From: Albula goreensis
Lineage: Eukaryota; Chordata; Actinopteri; Albuliformes; Albulidae
NCBI GenBank assembly: GCA_022829145.1
Contig: CM040764.1
Location: 7,053,144-7,117,143 of the forward strand
Direction: 5' to 3'
DNA length: 64,000 nt
The position numbers and the translations under genes are program-made. Shown here piece after piece: positions 40,688 to 59,800 of this stretch. The notes under the pieces were generated by a model. The model made no database searches, was not told the origin of the DNA, and saw only the letters and a list, made by a program, of their open reading frames with translations. Numbering within the stretch: the stretch's first letter is position 1; each line of letters opens with the position of its first letter.

Positions 40688-41138
40688 CTAATCTGGGTCA
40701 TAAATCCCAAGCCGGGCCAATGCGGACCTCAGGGTTCTGCAGTACTCCCAGGGCCGCCATCGCTCAGTCTGAGCCTCCAGCTCCCGGGCTGAAAAAAAGG
40801 ACTCCTTACATAACAGCTTAGCTCCCGTCTGAAGGGCAGGACATGAATTAAAAACCACCTCAAACACAGGGTCATAATCTTGCAGCTTTTTGGTATGCTC
40901 ACAGGGAGATCCACAGATATCTGTGTTTCTCAATGTGTGATGATGGGGGTTGCTGGACCGGAGTATTTGGGGGGGGATGGGGGTACAGACATCGTATTGT
41001 GGAGCCATCAGGCAATTTTGGTGCTTGAGATGAGGGGTCATGGGGATCGAGGTGTTGAAATATGAAGCCAACAGGGAATCTACCAGTGTTAGGGTCACAT
41101 TCATGGGAAGCCACCCTCATTGATGTGTTCTGCTTCAT
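40688..41138 (-). pseudogene. unidentified coding-like block, possibly a degenerate exon or element
   Basis: The minus strand is open for 138 codons ending in TAG at 40690-40688. The final part (ARELEAQTERWRPWEYCRTL then RSALARLGIYDPD) has coding-like composition. A TTTTTTTCAG acceptor sits at 40789-40798, before its last 33 codons. A second frame upstream (to 41138) also reads smoothly and overlaps it, as if a frameshift separated them. I recognise no family; it may be chance. Confidence 0.25.
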
Positions 41139-42800
41139 CTCAGAGGGGTATTACTTCATACTTCTCTGTCCCTGGCAGAAATTTGGCTTGCAGCAAGGAG
41201 TTACAACAAGACAATAAACAAACAATGCACAAAATGCAAAACAAGAAAGTAACACCATAAATACACCACTATTACATCAAAAAATCATGCAGATAGCAGA
41301 CAGTAACTACAGTCACCAGTGAGTCAGAAACAGTGAAATGATGCTGTGGTCTTGAAAACTGCGAGCTGACAGCTAATAAATGTAGAGAGGATGACATGAC
41401 ACTTTCATGGTGTGGGCCTTGCCGCCCATCCGAAGGGGCTTCGCTTATGACAGGATGCCAGCTGCATGTCTGGTTGCTGCGCTTCAGGCCTTTTTAAGGA
41501 AAAGCACAGATCCGTAATCCAACTGTCAGCTGCTGGTGTGTGCCAAATACCCACAATCCCTGCAGGCTATACACCAACCCCCACCCCCCAACTGTGTGCT
41601 GCTATCAACTTAAACAATACAGACAGGATTTACTATTGTCACTGTCTGTATGCACAGAACCTACTCTTTAGGACAGAAAGAAATGATACACCCTGGGCAG
41701 GGATGGCTGAGATACGCTGGTGACCGACAGAATATTTTAATTACACACGGAGAGGAATGTGATATTCATCTTTTCCTTGGAATCAGCCTCATTAACTGTC
41801 CATCAGCACATTTTGTGGGTATGTGCTGATTCACACCCACCCAGTTATAATAATTACTGTTAGCAACGCCATTATATTAGTTGCCAGGGCAAGACATAGG
41901 AAGGGGAGGGTGGCTTTACATAATGTCTGTGTCCCTATTCACTTTGAAGAACTTCAGGCATAACTGAATTAGTATTCTGCTCTGTGACATTTTAAACAGT
42001 CATTGGCTGCACACGTTTTAAACAATGACACATTGCTTGTTGCACTGCTTACCTTTTCAAGAGCTTACAAATGCAGAGGAGGGCACCTGCCTCCCCCAAG
42101 TGCTTCTGCTACATCACTGGACTGGACTTGAAAGCATGTTCATCAAACAGCGGTCGCCTGTAGCTACAGTTGCAATATTTATACCCGCGCGTCTACTAAA
42201 ACTTAGAATAGGTTACACATAATAAATATGCTACATATACAAATGCAAAACAGCTCCGTTATTTCATGCATTTTGTTTTATTTTTTGGTGGTTGGTTTGG
42301 GGGAGGAGAGGGTGAGCTCAGCGATGGTTATGGCGGTAATAAAGTAGAGACCTCTCATTTAGCACACGCCCACTTCCTCATGATTGGCATCCAGCGTTCC
42401 CTCCAGACCAGCAATAATTCTGCCCTATGTAGATAACTGACCCAGCCTACGCAGCCAGCAGTCCCATAATGCAGGGTAGTCTTCAGGAAATTGCCTCTAG
42501 AGCTACTCTTTAGTCATACATTTCCACATAGAGTCCACCTGTGGAATGTAATTACGCTGTTTTCTTTTTTTTTTGTATTTGAGAGCCGCACAATAACAGC
42601 TTATTCAGGCACACAATGCCGGAGAATAACAATATGTTGCAAAATGAACAGACAAATTGGTTTCAGAAAAGCTCTCTTTTAAACCAGCTGGTGTTCCTAT
42701 TGTTATTGACTTTGCGCTGCGATTGCGGCACACAGCTGCGTGTATATTTACAAAGCCTGCGTGGGTTGATGGAGTGGCCTGAATAGCTAGCAGTTTTATG
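41139..42800. other. upstream flank, nothing recognised
   Basis: Unique-looking AT-rich sequence; no gene or repeat family seen. Confidence 0.7.
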
Positions 42801-42804
42801 AAAA

Positions 42805-42980
42805 TGATTATAAAAAAAGGCCAGCGGACGTCCCCATGTATCCGTCTCTTTGGAGAGGCAGTGACGCCAAGTCCTCGCCCTGACAACAGAAGCGTTGCTC
42901 GTTTTCCTCCTCGCGCTGCGTCATCTCTCCCCTTCCCTCCCAGCCCCCCATTTACGTCACTGCATCGCCGTGACATTATA
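42805..42980. promoter_or_regulatory. CRE-like cluster with a TATA-like element
   Basis: Within 135 bp there are GGACGTCC (42826-42833), GTGACGCC (42861-42868), TGCGTCAT (42917-42924) and TTACGTCA (42952-42959), all variants of the CREB/ATF core. A TATAAAAA element is at 42809, and CpG density is locally raised. No first exon with a donor can be assigned on either strand, so it may be an enhancer or an unidentified promoter. Confidence 0.4.
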
Positions 42981-43584
42981 TTGTCAGCTCGCTGATGGTT
43001 CTGTGATGCCCTCGCTCGTGTGCAGCACACAGAGATAGAAGGAGGACAGCTCCGCAGTCACCTTCCCTAAAGACTGTTAAATGCACGGGGGAAAGAAGGA
43101 AACACTAATGCAAAAATGACTCAACAAGCAAGTGCCCCATATAGAATTGCACCTGACAGAAGTGACTGCTTTACAAGTAGCTTCTGTTGCGCTGAAAAAC
43201 CGGGTCACTTACTGGTAGAGGATGAGGAACATAGTTTCTGCATATCTGTTCCTCAACTACTGTGTGCAAACCTTGAACTCAAAACCACAAAAACATTGGA
43301 AAAACTGCAACACAACCACAAGTGATACATTAATTATGTTGTCTCCAAGTATTAAATATCAAGGTGTTACAGATTAATTGAGATGAAGTTACAGAGTGAA
43401 AATGACATCTTAATATCAGGAATCCCGACAGTATCTGCTGTATCTTCTCAACACCGATATAAGTGACATATCTGTAATTGAGGCGAGGTAATTACAACAA
43501 GGAATCAAGGTAGCGTGAATACTTATTCAGATGTGCGCAGAGGATTTTAAAGAAGAAGCAGAAAAAGATGAGTGAGAAGAGATG

Positions 43585-43612
43585 AAGAGGAGGAGGAGGA
43601 GGAGGAGGAAGA
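43585..43612. repeat. (GAG)n trinucleotide microsatellite
   Basis: About 28 bp of GAG units. Confidence 0.92.
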
Positions 43613-45690
43613 GCGCAGACTGACGCCATCCTGTCTGCACTTTCGTTCATTTCCATCATGTTTCTTGCGGTTCCATTACTGCTCTGGATGATGTCTGATG
43701 GCCCGGGAGACTATAGGCTTAAGATAACGGTATTTCACTCTGCCCTTTCACTATTCACACCATGTCTGGAGTGAGGATGCCACTTGAAATTGCCTATCAG
43801 TGGCCTGGATATTCCAAAGATATGTTTTCTTCAACGAGGTTTACTTTTCAGGTCTAAAGAACCAGTCTCACACCTGTTCATTATATGTTCAGATGATTTC
43901 TCTCAATTATTTCCATGTTTCTGACACAAAAAAATAAATCATAGGAAATAATAAAAGAAACTGCAGTCTCGGCACAGACCCCCTGTTAATTAGGATGTGT
44001 GTGTAGCTCTGTGAATACTCTCAGATCCTGAACACAGAGCTATGCATGAAACCTAGTTCTGTATAGTCCATGCTCTATCCAACACAACTTACAACCTTCC
44101 ACATTCATCGCAGAGCCGCAAACGATCAGCCAAACCGTTCAGTCACAGCCCTTTCTGAGTTTTGTAAGATCTTCCGTGGTTCGTGGATTTCCTTATCTCC
44201 GAGGGGCATGTGGGGGCGGTCAGCGGGCATGTGCTAGAGCAGAGCATCTTGGGATACTGTGCGCGGCAGGTACAAGCCTCACCAAGGGGCTCATTAGCGC
44301 TGATGACTGTCGGAGTGGAGGAGGTGAGCGGGCGAGAGGCACCAGGGGGACGGCAGTGCGGCTTGTACATGACATTACTCATTTAGTGTATGCTGTTCTA
44401 CAGAGCGAAACACATAAGAGGAGCTAATAGGATTACAAGGCCAACAGTATCTAAAGAATAGCCATCTAATGCTTTCAGAGCTAATTCTCATGTCACAAGT
44501 GCAGGAATTATATAGCATGCTGATATCAGGTCTTACCATGTTATTTCTTAGCATACCATGCCATAGAATATCATTACATATACAATCAATATTTAGCACT
44601 GCAGTGTAGCATAATGAGAGCTCAAATGGATTGAGCTCTCAATACTCCTCTCAATACAATGTCCCCGAATGGAAAATGGCTCTCACAGTCATTACAGAAA
44701 GACTAGAGACTTTAGAGGACAAGAGAACAAGACAGAAAATATACTAGCGCAGTGCCCGTTTACTGAGAAAGTTTTGGGGTTTTTTCAGGTGTGTGCGGCA
44801 CAAAAAGCCCTCTCTCCATCTCTCCAGTCTGGCACTGTGGTTCATCAGTCTCATGCCTCGCAGGACGGCTCTAGCATTTTCATAGAGGGCGGTATGGGAG
44901 CCAGGGAGAGGAAAATGTGGGCGAAAAACAGGCATTTACTGTTATCAGCTGATTCCAGACCTGTGCTTTGCAGCTTTAGTTAAGCTTAGCCCCACTCTCA
45001 GAAAGCCTCACTCGCACTGAGGTGAAACAGCCGGAGCGCATAATGTTTTCACATCACCTCTGAAAACATGGTGGTTTTATTATGAAATATTATGTCAGTA
45101 AATATGCTCGGGGCAAATTGTAAATAATGCTTGGCGTCCTTTTTCAGTTCCATTTCAAAGCCAAATATAGACATTTTAGTTGATTGTTCACTGATCTCTG
45201 ATTAATTCATAATCATTCTTATAGTCTCATCTATTGATTCATTCTTTATGTATTTATGACTTGTATGTAGTGTGCGTTGAATGGTTTCACACACTCACTA
45301 ATCAGAAATGTTCCCAAAACAATTAAATGGGAAAAGTGTATTTCACTAAAAATCAACAAAAGACAAAGGACTGTAGCCTTACCTAAAAATGTGAAAAAAT
45401 GGGATGCCCCCAAAAAATTGACATTTTCTCTTAAAGTGATAGAAAATCACATGCTTTCACTGATTAGAACAGAGAAACTTATCATGTGCCCAGAGGAACT
45501 GAATGGGAGAAGACATGACTATTGTTTCTGCCAATTACTGATAAAATTGCATGACTCATTTTGGTTGGACAGCTAATGGGACTTGGGCCCAGCAACAGAC
45601 TGAATCCTGAGTGACTCATCTGAGGCTCTCACAGTGCCCTAAATGATAGAGTGTTCCAAATCTAAGATGGCTGCCCAGGGGGGAGTGGAT
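43613..45690. other. upstream flank, nothing recognised
   Basis: No gene, RNA or repeat family seen. Confidence 0.7.
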
Positions 45691-45740
45691 GGGGTTAGGG
45701 GTTAGGGGTTAGGGGTTAGGGGGTAGGGGTAGGGGGTAGG
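45691..45740 (+). repeat. telomere-like GGGGTTA repeat, G-quadruplex motif
   Basis: Four GGGG runs separated by TTA, then degenerate GGGGGTA and GGGGTA units. It is close to, but not, the vertebrate telomere unit (one extra G). It meets the strict G4 rule. Confidence 0.9.
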
Positions 45741-52380
<6,640 letters not shown>

Positions 52381-52383
52381 GCT

Positions 52384-52600
52384 GTCACGGTCATGTGCAT
52401 GATGCATGACCGGTCATAAAACTCCGAGCGGGCGATGAAACCCCGATCACTTCCTGGATGTCCTTTTATATAAGCGGCCCTCTTGAAAAGCAGACTCTCC
52501 ACGCCGCTGTGTGAAGGGCCCGGCAGGGCTCAGGCAGGCGGGCAGGAATAGAGCAGTTCTCAGCAGATGAGCTGGAGGAGAGTGCACAGAGCACAGCAGA
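52384..52600 (+). promoter_or_regulatory. TATA-box promoter-like region, gene unknown
   Basis: TATATAAG (52467-52474) matches the TATA consensus and is flanked by GC-rich sequence, with a plausible start about 30 bp downstream (near 52498). Upstream is the 12-bp palindrome ATGACCGGTCAT (52406-52417), which overlaps an inverted pair GGTCATG / CATGACC (52389-52411). Downstream is a GC-richer leader, an ATG at 52567 and a possible donor GTGAGC at 52601. I find no recognisable coding exon to the right, so a gene here is not established. Confidence 0.35.
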
Positions 52601-54530
52601 GTGAGCGGCCAGAGACAGTTGTAGGAGCTCTAATGGCTGGCTTGAATTCGTGCCTCGAATTCAAAAGGGAAAGCGCTATTATCCTGGTGCCTTTCAATTC
52701 TGTGGTGTGTATAACCCCATCAACGGCGTTGCAAAGAGGTGCATTACAGTACATTACATATATATATATATTGCAAGCAGATTTCACCCCCGACTGCATG
52801 TGCAAAGGATTATGGGATCACGTTGTGATAATTTGAATGAGATCGATAGCCCTGCAAACCGGCTCCATGAGCAGATATTCCCTGGTGATGTTCACATGTT
52901 TCAGGCTCATTGATCCTGTAATCGTCTCTATGGAAAGTCCGCTGTTCCCACCAAATCACCAGATCCACATAAGCTGCCACCAGCGGCTCTGCCCGAGCTC
53001 TGCACAGCAACGCTGTAAGACATGGCTGCACCTGCATTACGGGTAAGATCATCTGTTCAGTAATCATGGATATTAAAAAGAACTTAATTCAGCAATACTT
53101 CAGATAAGGTTTCAGTGATGAATGTTGCTTTCCTCTAGTGGAGTGTTGCAAAGCCTGGATCACTGCTGGAGATCAGGGTGGAAAAAAATGTGAGCAGGGC
53201 ATTGCCATGGCGCCACCAAAATAGCTCACTGAAAAATCATGATCGACTAGACACAAAGTATGCGAAAATACCAAAAACAGCAGATGTTTATCTCTGAGCA
53301 AATGTTATTTGATGTGCCGGCTTCAGTCTGCGTTTCAAACTTGAAATGGATCTTAATTAAAACTATTTTTATCAAGTTTTTTGGAAAGGCTTTTGCAAAG
53401 GTTACGCTATTAATTTGATGTGCCCATACAACGCCATTGCTCATTGTTCATTTATAACTCCACATAGACCTGCTCTGTATTTTAAAATGAAAAACACCAT
53501 TGAAAACAAATCAGAAATAAAATAACATATGGCCTGGGGATTTTTACATGAAAATAATTCTAACATCCACTTAACCTCCATGCAAAATGTAGAAGCTTAT
53601 CCTTCACCAAAATCTTTGCCCAACAACATTCAGCTAAAGTTCAAGAAATTATTGCATTATGTTGAAAGAATTGCATCATGTTGTGAATGACACTGTGTGG
53701 GAACCCTTACCGCTCTGTCCTGAGGGGCTGGCTAACCCTGTGCAGATGAAACCCCCCCCCAGCGATAGCTGCGTCAGCGCTCAGAACTGCCAGCTGTGAC
53801 TCAGGACACAGTCTGACAGCACAGGGCATGATCACCTGGAGCTATTTCAGAAAAGCAGGGCCCGAGGAAACAGGGCACATAATTACATTTGGGCTCCATG
53901 TGGTTCCTTATGTGAAGGTGATGTCACTCATTTGATGGGGGGAGGCGGAGCTAAAATTAGCAGTCTAAGAATAGGATGAAAGAATTCTTATACTTGGATG
54001 TACATGATTTGCAGACTGAAGTATTGATTCTTGATTCTTCTTAGATTTCTTCATTGGTGATCAATTCTATTTGGTTTTATATGCAAACCCATTTTGTGCT
54101 GCCTGATTAAATTAAGATCAAAGAAATAAATATACAAATAAAATATTATCTATTTATTTGTGTATGTTATGCAAATCTATTCTGGCCAACTCATCAATTC
54201 CATATATTTATGCTGACAATAACAATGCAGTTTTTGTAACATGTATCATAAGTACACTCTCCCTGTGCATTTTTATGTGAAACATTAATAATCTAAATAT
54301 AAATTTGCACACAGTCAAACATAAAACATAACACAACCATAAAGCTCATAAACATAAACCTTCACAAACCAACCCTGAACCTTGACACAAAGATACATAA
54401 ACCTCGCCCCAGTGGAACATGAGTCTTGATGGAACCAGGCATGTGAGTACATGTATATCTATATGAAATACAGTGACCTGATAAACACACTGGCACAGGT
54501 GCCGTGGCAAAGCGGCTGGTGGAACAGTGA
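52601..54530. other. flank with a conserved-looking block at 53320-53470
   Basis: No gene. A short (TA)n patch is at 52758-52771. The block 53320-53470 holds TTAATTAA (53353-53360), GCAAAGGTTAC and CATTGTTCATTTATAAC, words typical of HOX, TCF and SOX sites. Confidence 0.5.
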
Positions 54531-54724
54531 GTGTGCAGCAGTGTGGGGGAAATTAACTGGGCTGGTAACCAGGCAGTGTTTCAGACTTAACAGACTGGTG
54601 GGCCATCATATCCCTGGGGCAGGTGCTTACTGTGAGTCACAGCACCCAGCTGCGGAAATGGAAAATGTGGAAAAATGTCAGCTCTGCAAGTTATAAGGTG
54701 CCTGCTAAGCAAGATAAAATAAAT
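54531..54724 (+). mobile_element. V-SINE-type SINE, degenerate copy 3
   Basis: It starts with a tRNA-like AGCAGTGTGGGG and CTGGGCTGGTAACCAGG. The V-SINE body words GCAGGTGCTTACTG and CACCCAGCTGCGGAAATGG follow, and it ends in a tail GCTCTGCAAGTTATAAGGTG then CCTGCTAAGCAAGATAAAAT. The B box is decayed. Same orientation as the other two copies. Confidence 0.6.
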
Positions 54725-56040
54725 ATCACACACCCACACACAAAAGCACATGCACACACACACACACAGTAAACCACTGCAATTGCTGAGAGGTGCTGAT
54801 AAAATAACTTGGAACTAAATAACAGAGCAAGGATCAAACAGCTGAACAAATGAGGGAAATCTCAAACAGGACTGCAGGCTACGGGTTCCATTGGGCCTGA
54901 TGTGTGCCTCTATATGAGCCCACCAATGAGGAATGACCAGTGGGCCGATTCTTCGTCCCCATTGGCCCCTCACTGGTTCCAAGTGCATATGTCATAGATG
55001 CATGGCTGCACTCGCCACAGTAAGTCTAACCACTGAGAGAGACGAGTAATCTAACAAACATGATAGGTTTTTCAATTTTAATTGGTATGCTTGTAGCTAC
55101 CACTGATATCCTAATTCATTACGCTTCAGTCACAAAATGGAAGAAATCTTATCGTGTAGTCCTGACAGAAATAAATGAATAAATGTAAACCCTTAACAAA
55201 AGCTATTCACAGGTGCCTCCTGACATCCAATTAGGAGTTTTCAAGGCTCATGGATTGAAAAACCTTGTTCTATTAAAAAAGGGACAAGAAAACAAATCTT
55301 TTACTAGAATGCCAACTTCTGTTTTTACTGTGTGAAACACCTGCAAGTCCACAGTGATTGAGGATAATTGCATATTAGCTACTGAATGGACTGTGTCCAA
55401 CGATTCAGAACTTTTTCTCTTGTTCAGTGATGTTATCGTTTGCAAAGAACTCTGAAGCTGTCTAACTAAAGAATCCACTGCTCCCCCGCACAGAAGTAAA
55501 GAAAAAGGAGTCATTCATCTAAATGTAACATAAAAAAGAAAAATCCATATTTGAAGGTAAATATGTACATCTATATCAAAATAAACTGCACACATATCAA
55601 CTATTTCCTTGGTAACAATGGACTTAAAACATTACACAATGCATATGAACAGGATAGTCACTGTGTTATACAAGTCAAGTATGAGAGTGTTATAAGTTAT
55701 GAATGTATTACTCATTTTCGTGCAGTAATATGTGGGCATGTCTCTTCAGGAGCACCGTCGTTTTAATGGGTCAGTCACACAGATTGTTTGCATGTCATGA
55801 GTGGAGTAAACTGATAACGATGTAACTCCGGTATGGTTTGATTTAAATCAAAGTGTTATCTTTATTCATTCCATTTTGGAAAAATGCATTTTGAGAACGA
55901 ATGTCATCTTTGCCACACAACCGGACACATGGCATTACGCTAGGCCTCAGGCAGATTCTGCAGAAGCAGGAGATATGCAAGCAGAGAGGTCGGAGGCAGC
56001 CCTCAAACACAACGACACGGAGGAAACTTGTTGCACTCCT
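54725..56040. other. flank, nothing recognised
   Basis: A short CA-rich patch is at 54727-54770. No gene seen. Confidence 0.7.
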
Positions 56041-56650
56041 TTGATATGATGTTGTGTGGCAGAGCAGCTCCAGTATAAACGTGCCGGAGGACAGCAGCAT
56101 CAGCTCAGCTGAGATAGTCTCTCTCGCTCCACAACCGGTGGGCCCAAGCTACTTTCCGCTCATAATGTTAATGAAATGGGCTTTAATCCGCGCTGACAGT
56201 ACCGCTGCCGCCAGGTACATGCATGTAATTTCCACCGTCACTGCGGCAGCTGTCGTTGTTTTTGACTTCTCCACAGCTGTCGTTTACTTCCTCTCAAATT
56301 CTTATTTTGTTCATCATGGCCGTGGGCCATCTAGCTGATTGGTAATAAGATGCCGTTTTCGCGGTTAAATTCTTTCCCACCTGCCCCCCTTTCAGCTTGA
56401 TGCCCATGAACAATAACGCTAATGACAGCACCGAGGTGGTGGAGAATTTGCATCGGTTCAATTGTAGGTAGAGCAAATAAGACTGTGAGTGGACCATTAC
56501 TGAAATCCCTGCAACAGTTTCTTCTGGGCTGCAGGCATACATGGGCAACGTGGCCTCTGTGCATGTAAGCGAGACGAGCTGACAGCGGAATCGCATTTCT
56601 CGCTTTGCCCTGTCACCTCCATCACGCGTGTCGTTCCTCCGCTGCGGATG
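56041..56650. other. CpG-richer, non-repetitive block, candidate enhancer
   Basis: Contains an octamer ATTTGCAT (56446-56453), a SOX-like GAACAATA (56408-56415), and TAAT-core words in TTAATGAAATG and TTTAATCCGC (about 56168-56190). There are no repeats and no splice-supported exon. Conservation is inferred from texture only. Confidence 0.4.
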
Positions 56651-56825
56651 GGACCTGCCGAGGCCCCTGATGCGCCTATTTGTGTACACCACGCGCCCCG
56701 CTCCCCGCTCCGCTGCTGTCCCTCACGGATAAAACGCGGTGTCTGCATCCCAATGACTCACTGTTGTCGTTCGCCCTCACTCTCCTCGCTTCTATCCTTT
56801 TATCCCAAACACCAGTCTCAGAGCT

Positions 56826-56868
56826 GGGCTGGGGCTGGGGGGGGGCTGGGGGTGGGGCTGGGGGTGTT
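56826..56868 (+). repeat. G-rich (GGGGCT)n tract, G-quadruplex motif
   Basis: Repeated GGGGCTGGGG-type units with at least six G-runs of three or more. Confidence 0.8.
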
Positions 56869-59800
56869 TATCAAGCCCATCTCAATCTGTGCAGATGCGC
56901 TTCATGGCCTTAGATGGACTGACCCTGTAATAAAAGTAGCAATTATATCTGAATCCAAAGCTATCATTCCTCCCACCACCCTCTCACTCTTTCGCTCTCC
57001 CTCTCTCTAATTTATCTCTCTCTCCTCAGCTGGCTGGTTGAAGTCGTAGCCTTCCCATATAATCAAAGCATTTTAACATGCACATCTGAATTTCTGAGTG
57101 CCTTGGTCCTCAGACAATACAATGCATCAGTTGGACAGTATAAAAGAAGCAGTCATACTGACAGTCAGTGTTGATGTCTAGTTATAGCTGGCTGTCATCA
57201 TAAGATGATACTGTTCTTGTAAGTTCAATAGATATATTCAGTCATACACCATCGCCTCATAGAGAATGCTGGGAAAAAACTACTTGGATGCTTCTTGGAA
57301 GGAAAAAGAAATTTGGGAGATTTAACACTCCTTTAAATAATTCAGGACAGTGAAAGTACAGTCTGGGCACAGAGGCAGACGGCTAGTTCCTTGGGTTTGG
57401 TATGATGACACCCTGAGGAATGCACCATTGCAGAAGAAAAGAACTCCTTTTCAAATGCATCATGGGAAATGGCAGAGTTACAACGTGAGCTGAGATCTTT
57501 CAGTTTCGGCTCGACTGTACGATGACATTCTCTATGTTTACGTGTCTGAGTGGATTAGCCCCACCCACACACTTTAAATAAATTACCTGTCATGTGTAAA
57601 ACAACAGCATTAATCATTTTAATGTAAATTCTTCAGACAATCCCTTATCTTATAGAACTAGTGCATTTTGACTGATGCCTTCAGCTCAAAACTTTTACTC
57701 ATTTTAATTTTCCCTTTCGAGCGGAAAGCTTCACTTAAATCCTGTTTTGTCCTTTAATTTAAAGGTGCACATAGTGGAAACGCTTTGACTCTGTACTCCG
57801 CTGACTGATGCTGTGTGGTCTACCAACCATAATATGGTTTTATATTGTCATAAGCTGATTCTTAGTCATTTCTGATGACAGAGATGTTTGGCTTAAATGA
57901 ATTTTCCACATTATTTGGTAAAATGAGTCCACTCCCATTTTGATTGGTGGTATTTCACATCATAGCATGTGTATATATAACACATATATACTCCAGCAAC
58001 TTCTTGGTTACTGAAGCTCCAGACGAATGACCATTCAAGGAAAATCTATATAAACTGAGTCAACAGTTGATTATGGAGTCCGTCATAGGTTTCATTGAGT
58101 ATCTGAAGAAGTATCTGAGGAATCATGATATCAGAAATGAATGGAGCTGCCATTACGTTAACCACTAACTGATGTGAACCAATCATTTTGTTTTTTGAAG
58201 AATGCAACCTTTTGATGAGCGCAAACAAGTTGTTGATTGGCAGCCAGTTGTAGCCCCACCCATTTTTGGTGCCATGATTTCATTCACCCATACCCTCATT
58301 CATCCACCATGATGCAGCTCTTGGCAGTTGAAGTACTCCTGACTGCAACCTCTGATTTTCTGCTTCCGAGTTTTTCATACCGATGCTACCTGCTCCTGAT
58401 CCATAAGTTTTTATATGCTTTTGTACCCTTTTCACCCAAGTTATTCAAAAGCTATATTTATTATGAATTTGTTAAAAAACATGCAAGTTCTCCTTCTACG
58501 TGCCATATCACATATGTCCTCATTCAGGCAGACTGGGGGCACCCAGTTTACTAAAGATCATTGACTTAATGCTGTTCTGATGCAGCATTACAAGTAACAG
58601 TTTCACATAGGCTACGGGAGGCACAGCACAAAATTAATGTAAAATTAATTTTCTCGATGGCAGAATCCACATTAAATTGGAATTAGATAATTGCTGAAAC
58701 GAAATTCATGAAGCGGTTGTTCCCTCCAAGAATGCTAATGACTTTGTTTGAGTTGAGTGATCTTGTCCCCTTGCATTGCATTATGATGTGTCTCACACAA
58801 TATATAATATCTTAAAGACTAGATGATGAATGTGCAAAGTAGGCACTGCAATAGAAAATGTAACTGAAATGCTGGTATATTTTACCCTCGTTAGTGTTAA
58901 CAGTGCCATTACCATGATATGAGCGCTACTGTATCTCACATTGATTCCTCCACTGCTGGTGCTGTAAAAACACTTTGCTGTTGGCTTACTCGAGTGGATT
59001 TTCCTGTTAAATAAATTGTGTGTCAAGTGTAGATATTTTTTTTCCTTGCACCACGACAGAGGCACTTGTTTTCTATGTTCTTTGTTGTCATGGCTTCTCT
59101 GAGCCTGGTAGGTGGCCCGATGTTATTTCTGTATGAAACAAGTCAATTTTTCTGCTAAAATGTGTCAAACATGCGCTGTGGAATGTGTTAAAATGTTTGC
59201 ATTGTAGTTTTAACAATGATGCAGAATAAAGCAAGAACCATTCTTCTGGTTCAAAAATACACTTGTTTTAAAAATAGCCATGGTCTTTCTGAGTACATTT
59301 TTTCAGGTTGCACATTTTTTACCAGGGAAAATATCTCCAGCTTTCCTTCTCATACTGTGCATGATTTTGTTTTTCTTGTTTTTTTTGCTCAGGACGGCCT
59401 ACCTCTGAGCCCAGTCGATAGTCACCCTAGCGAGGCGGAAAGGCTGCAAACTCGTATCAGCAAAATTGTTTGCACAGTCTGCCAAAACTCTCCTCTTTTT
59501 AACTTTTCTTGCTCATCTCTCGGTTCAGGCTAGTGGCAAAGGGAAAAATCACAATGGGTGTGCAGGAGTACGAGAATAAACCACAACAGGCGGGTGTAAT
59601 GTGGCCCTGAGGTGACAACGACAGACCGTGAACCGCCTCAAAGCCATTTGGAGTGGTTTATTCCACCAACACCACATCTAATTTCAAAAGAAATAATTCA
59701 ATGCTCAAAGACAATTTAAAAAAATCTTGTAAAGCTATGCTGTTATTGTTGTTGTACAGATTCAGTTTGAATAGAATGAATGTTTGAAGCAGAATATCTA

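Noticed and set aside
42605..43030. 141-codon minus-strand frame overlapping the CRE-like island
   Set aside because: Its openness follows from CpG-rich sequence. No family is recognised and the codon pattern is not coding-like.
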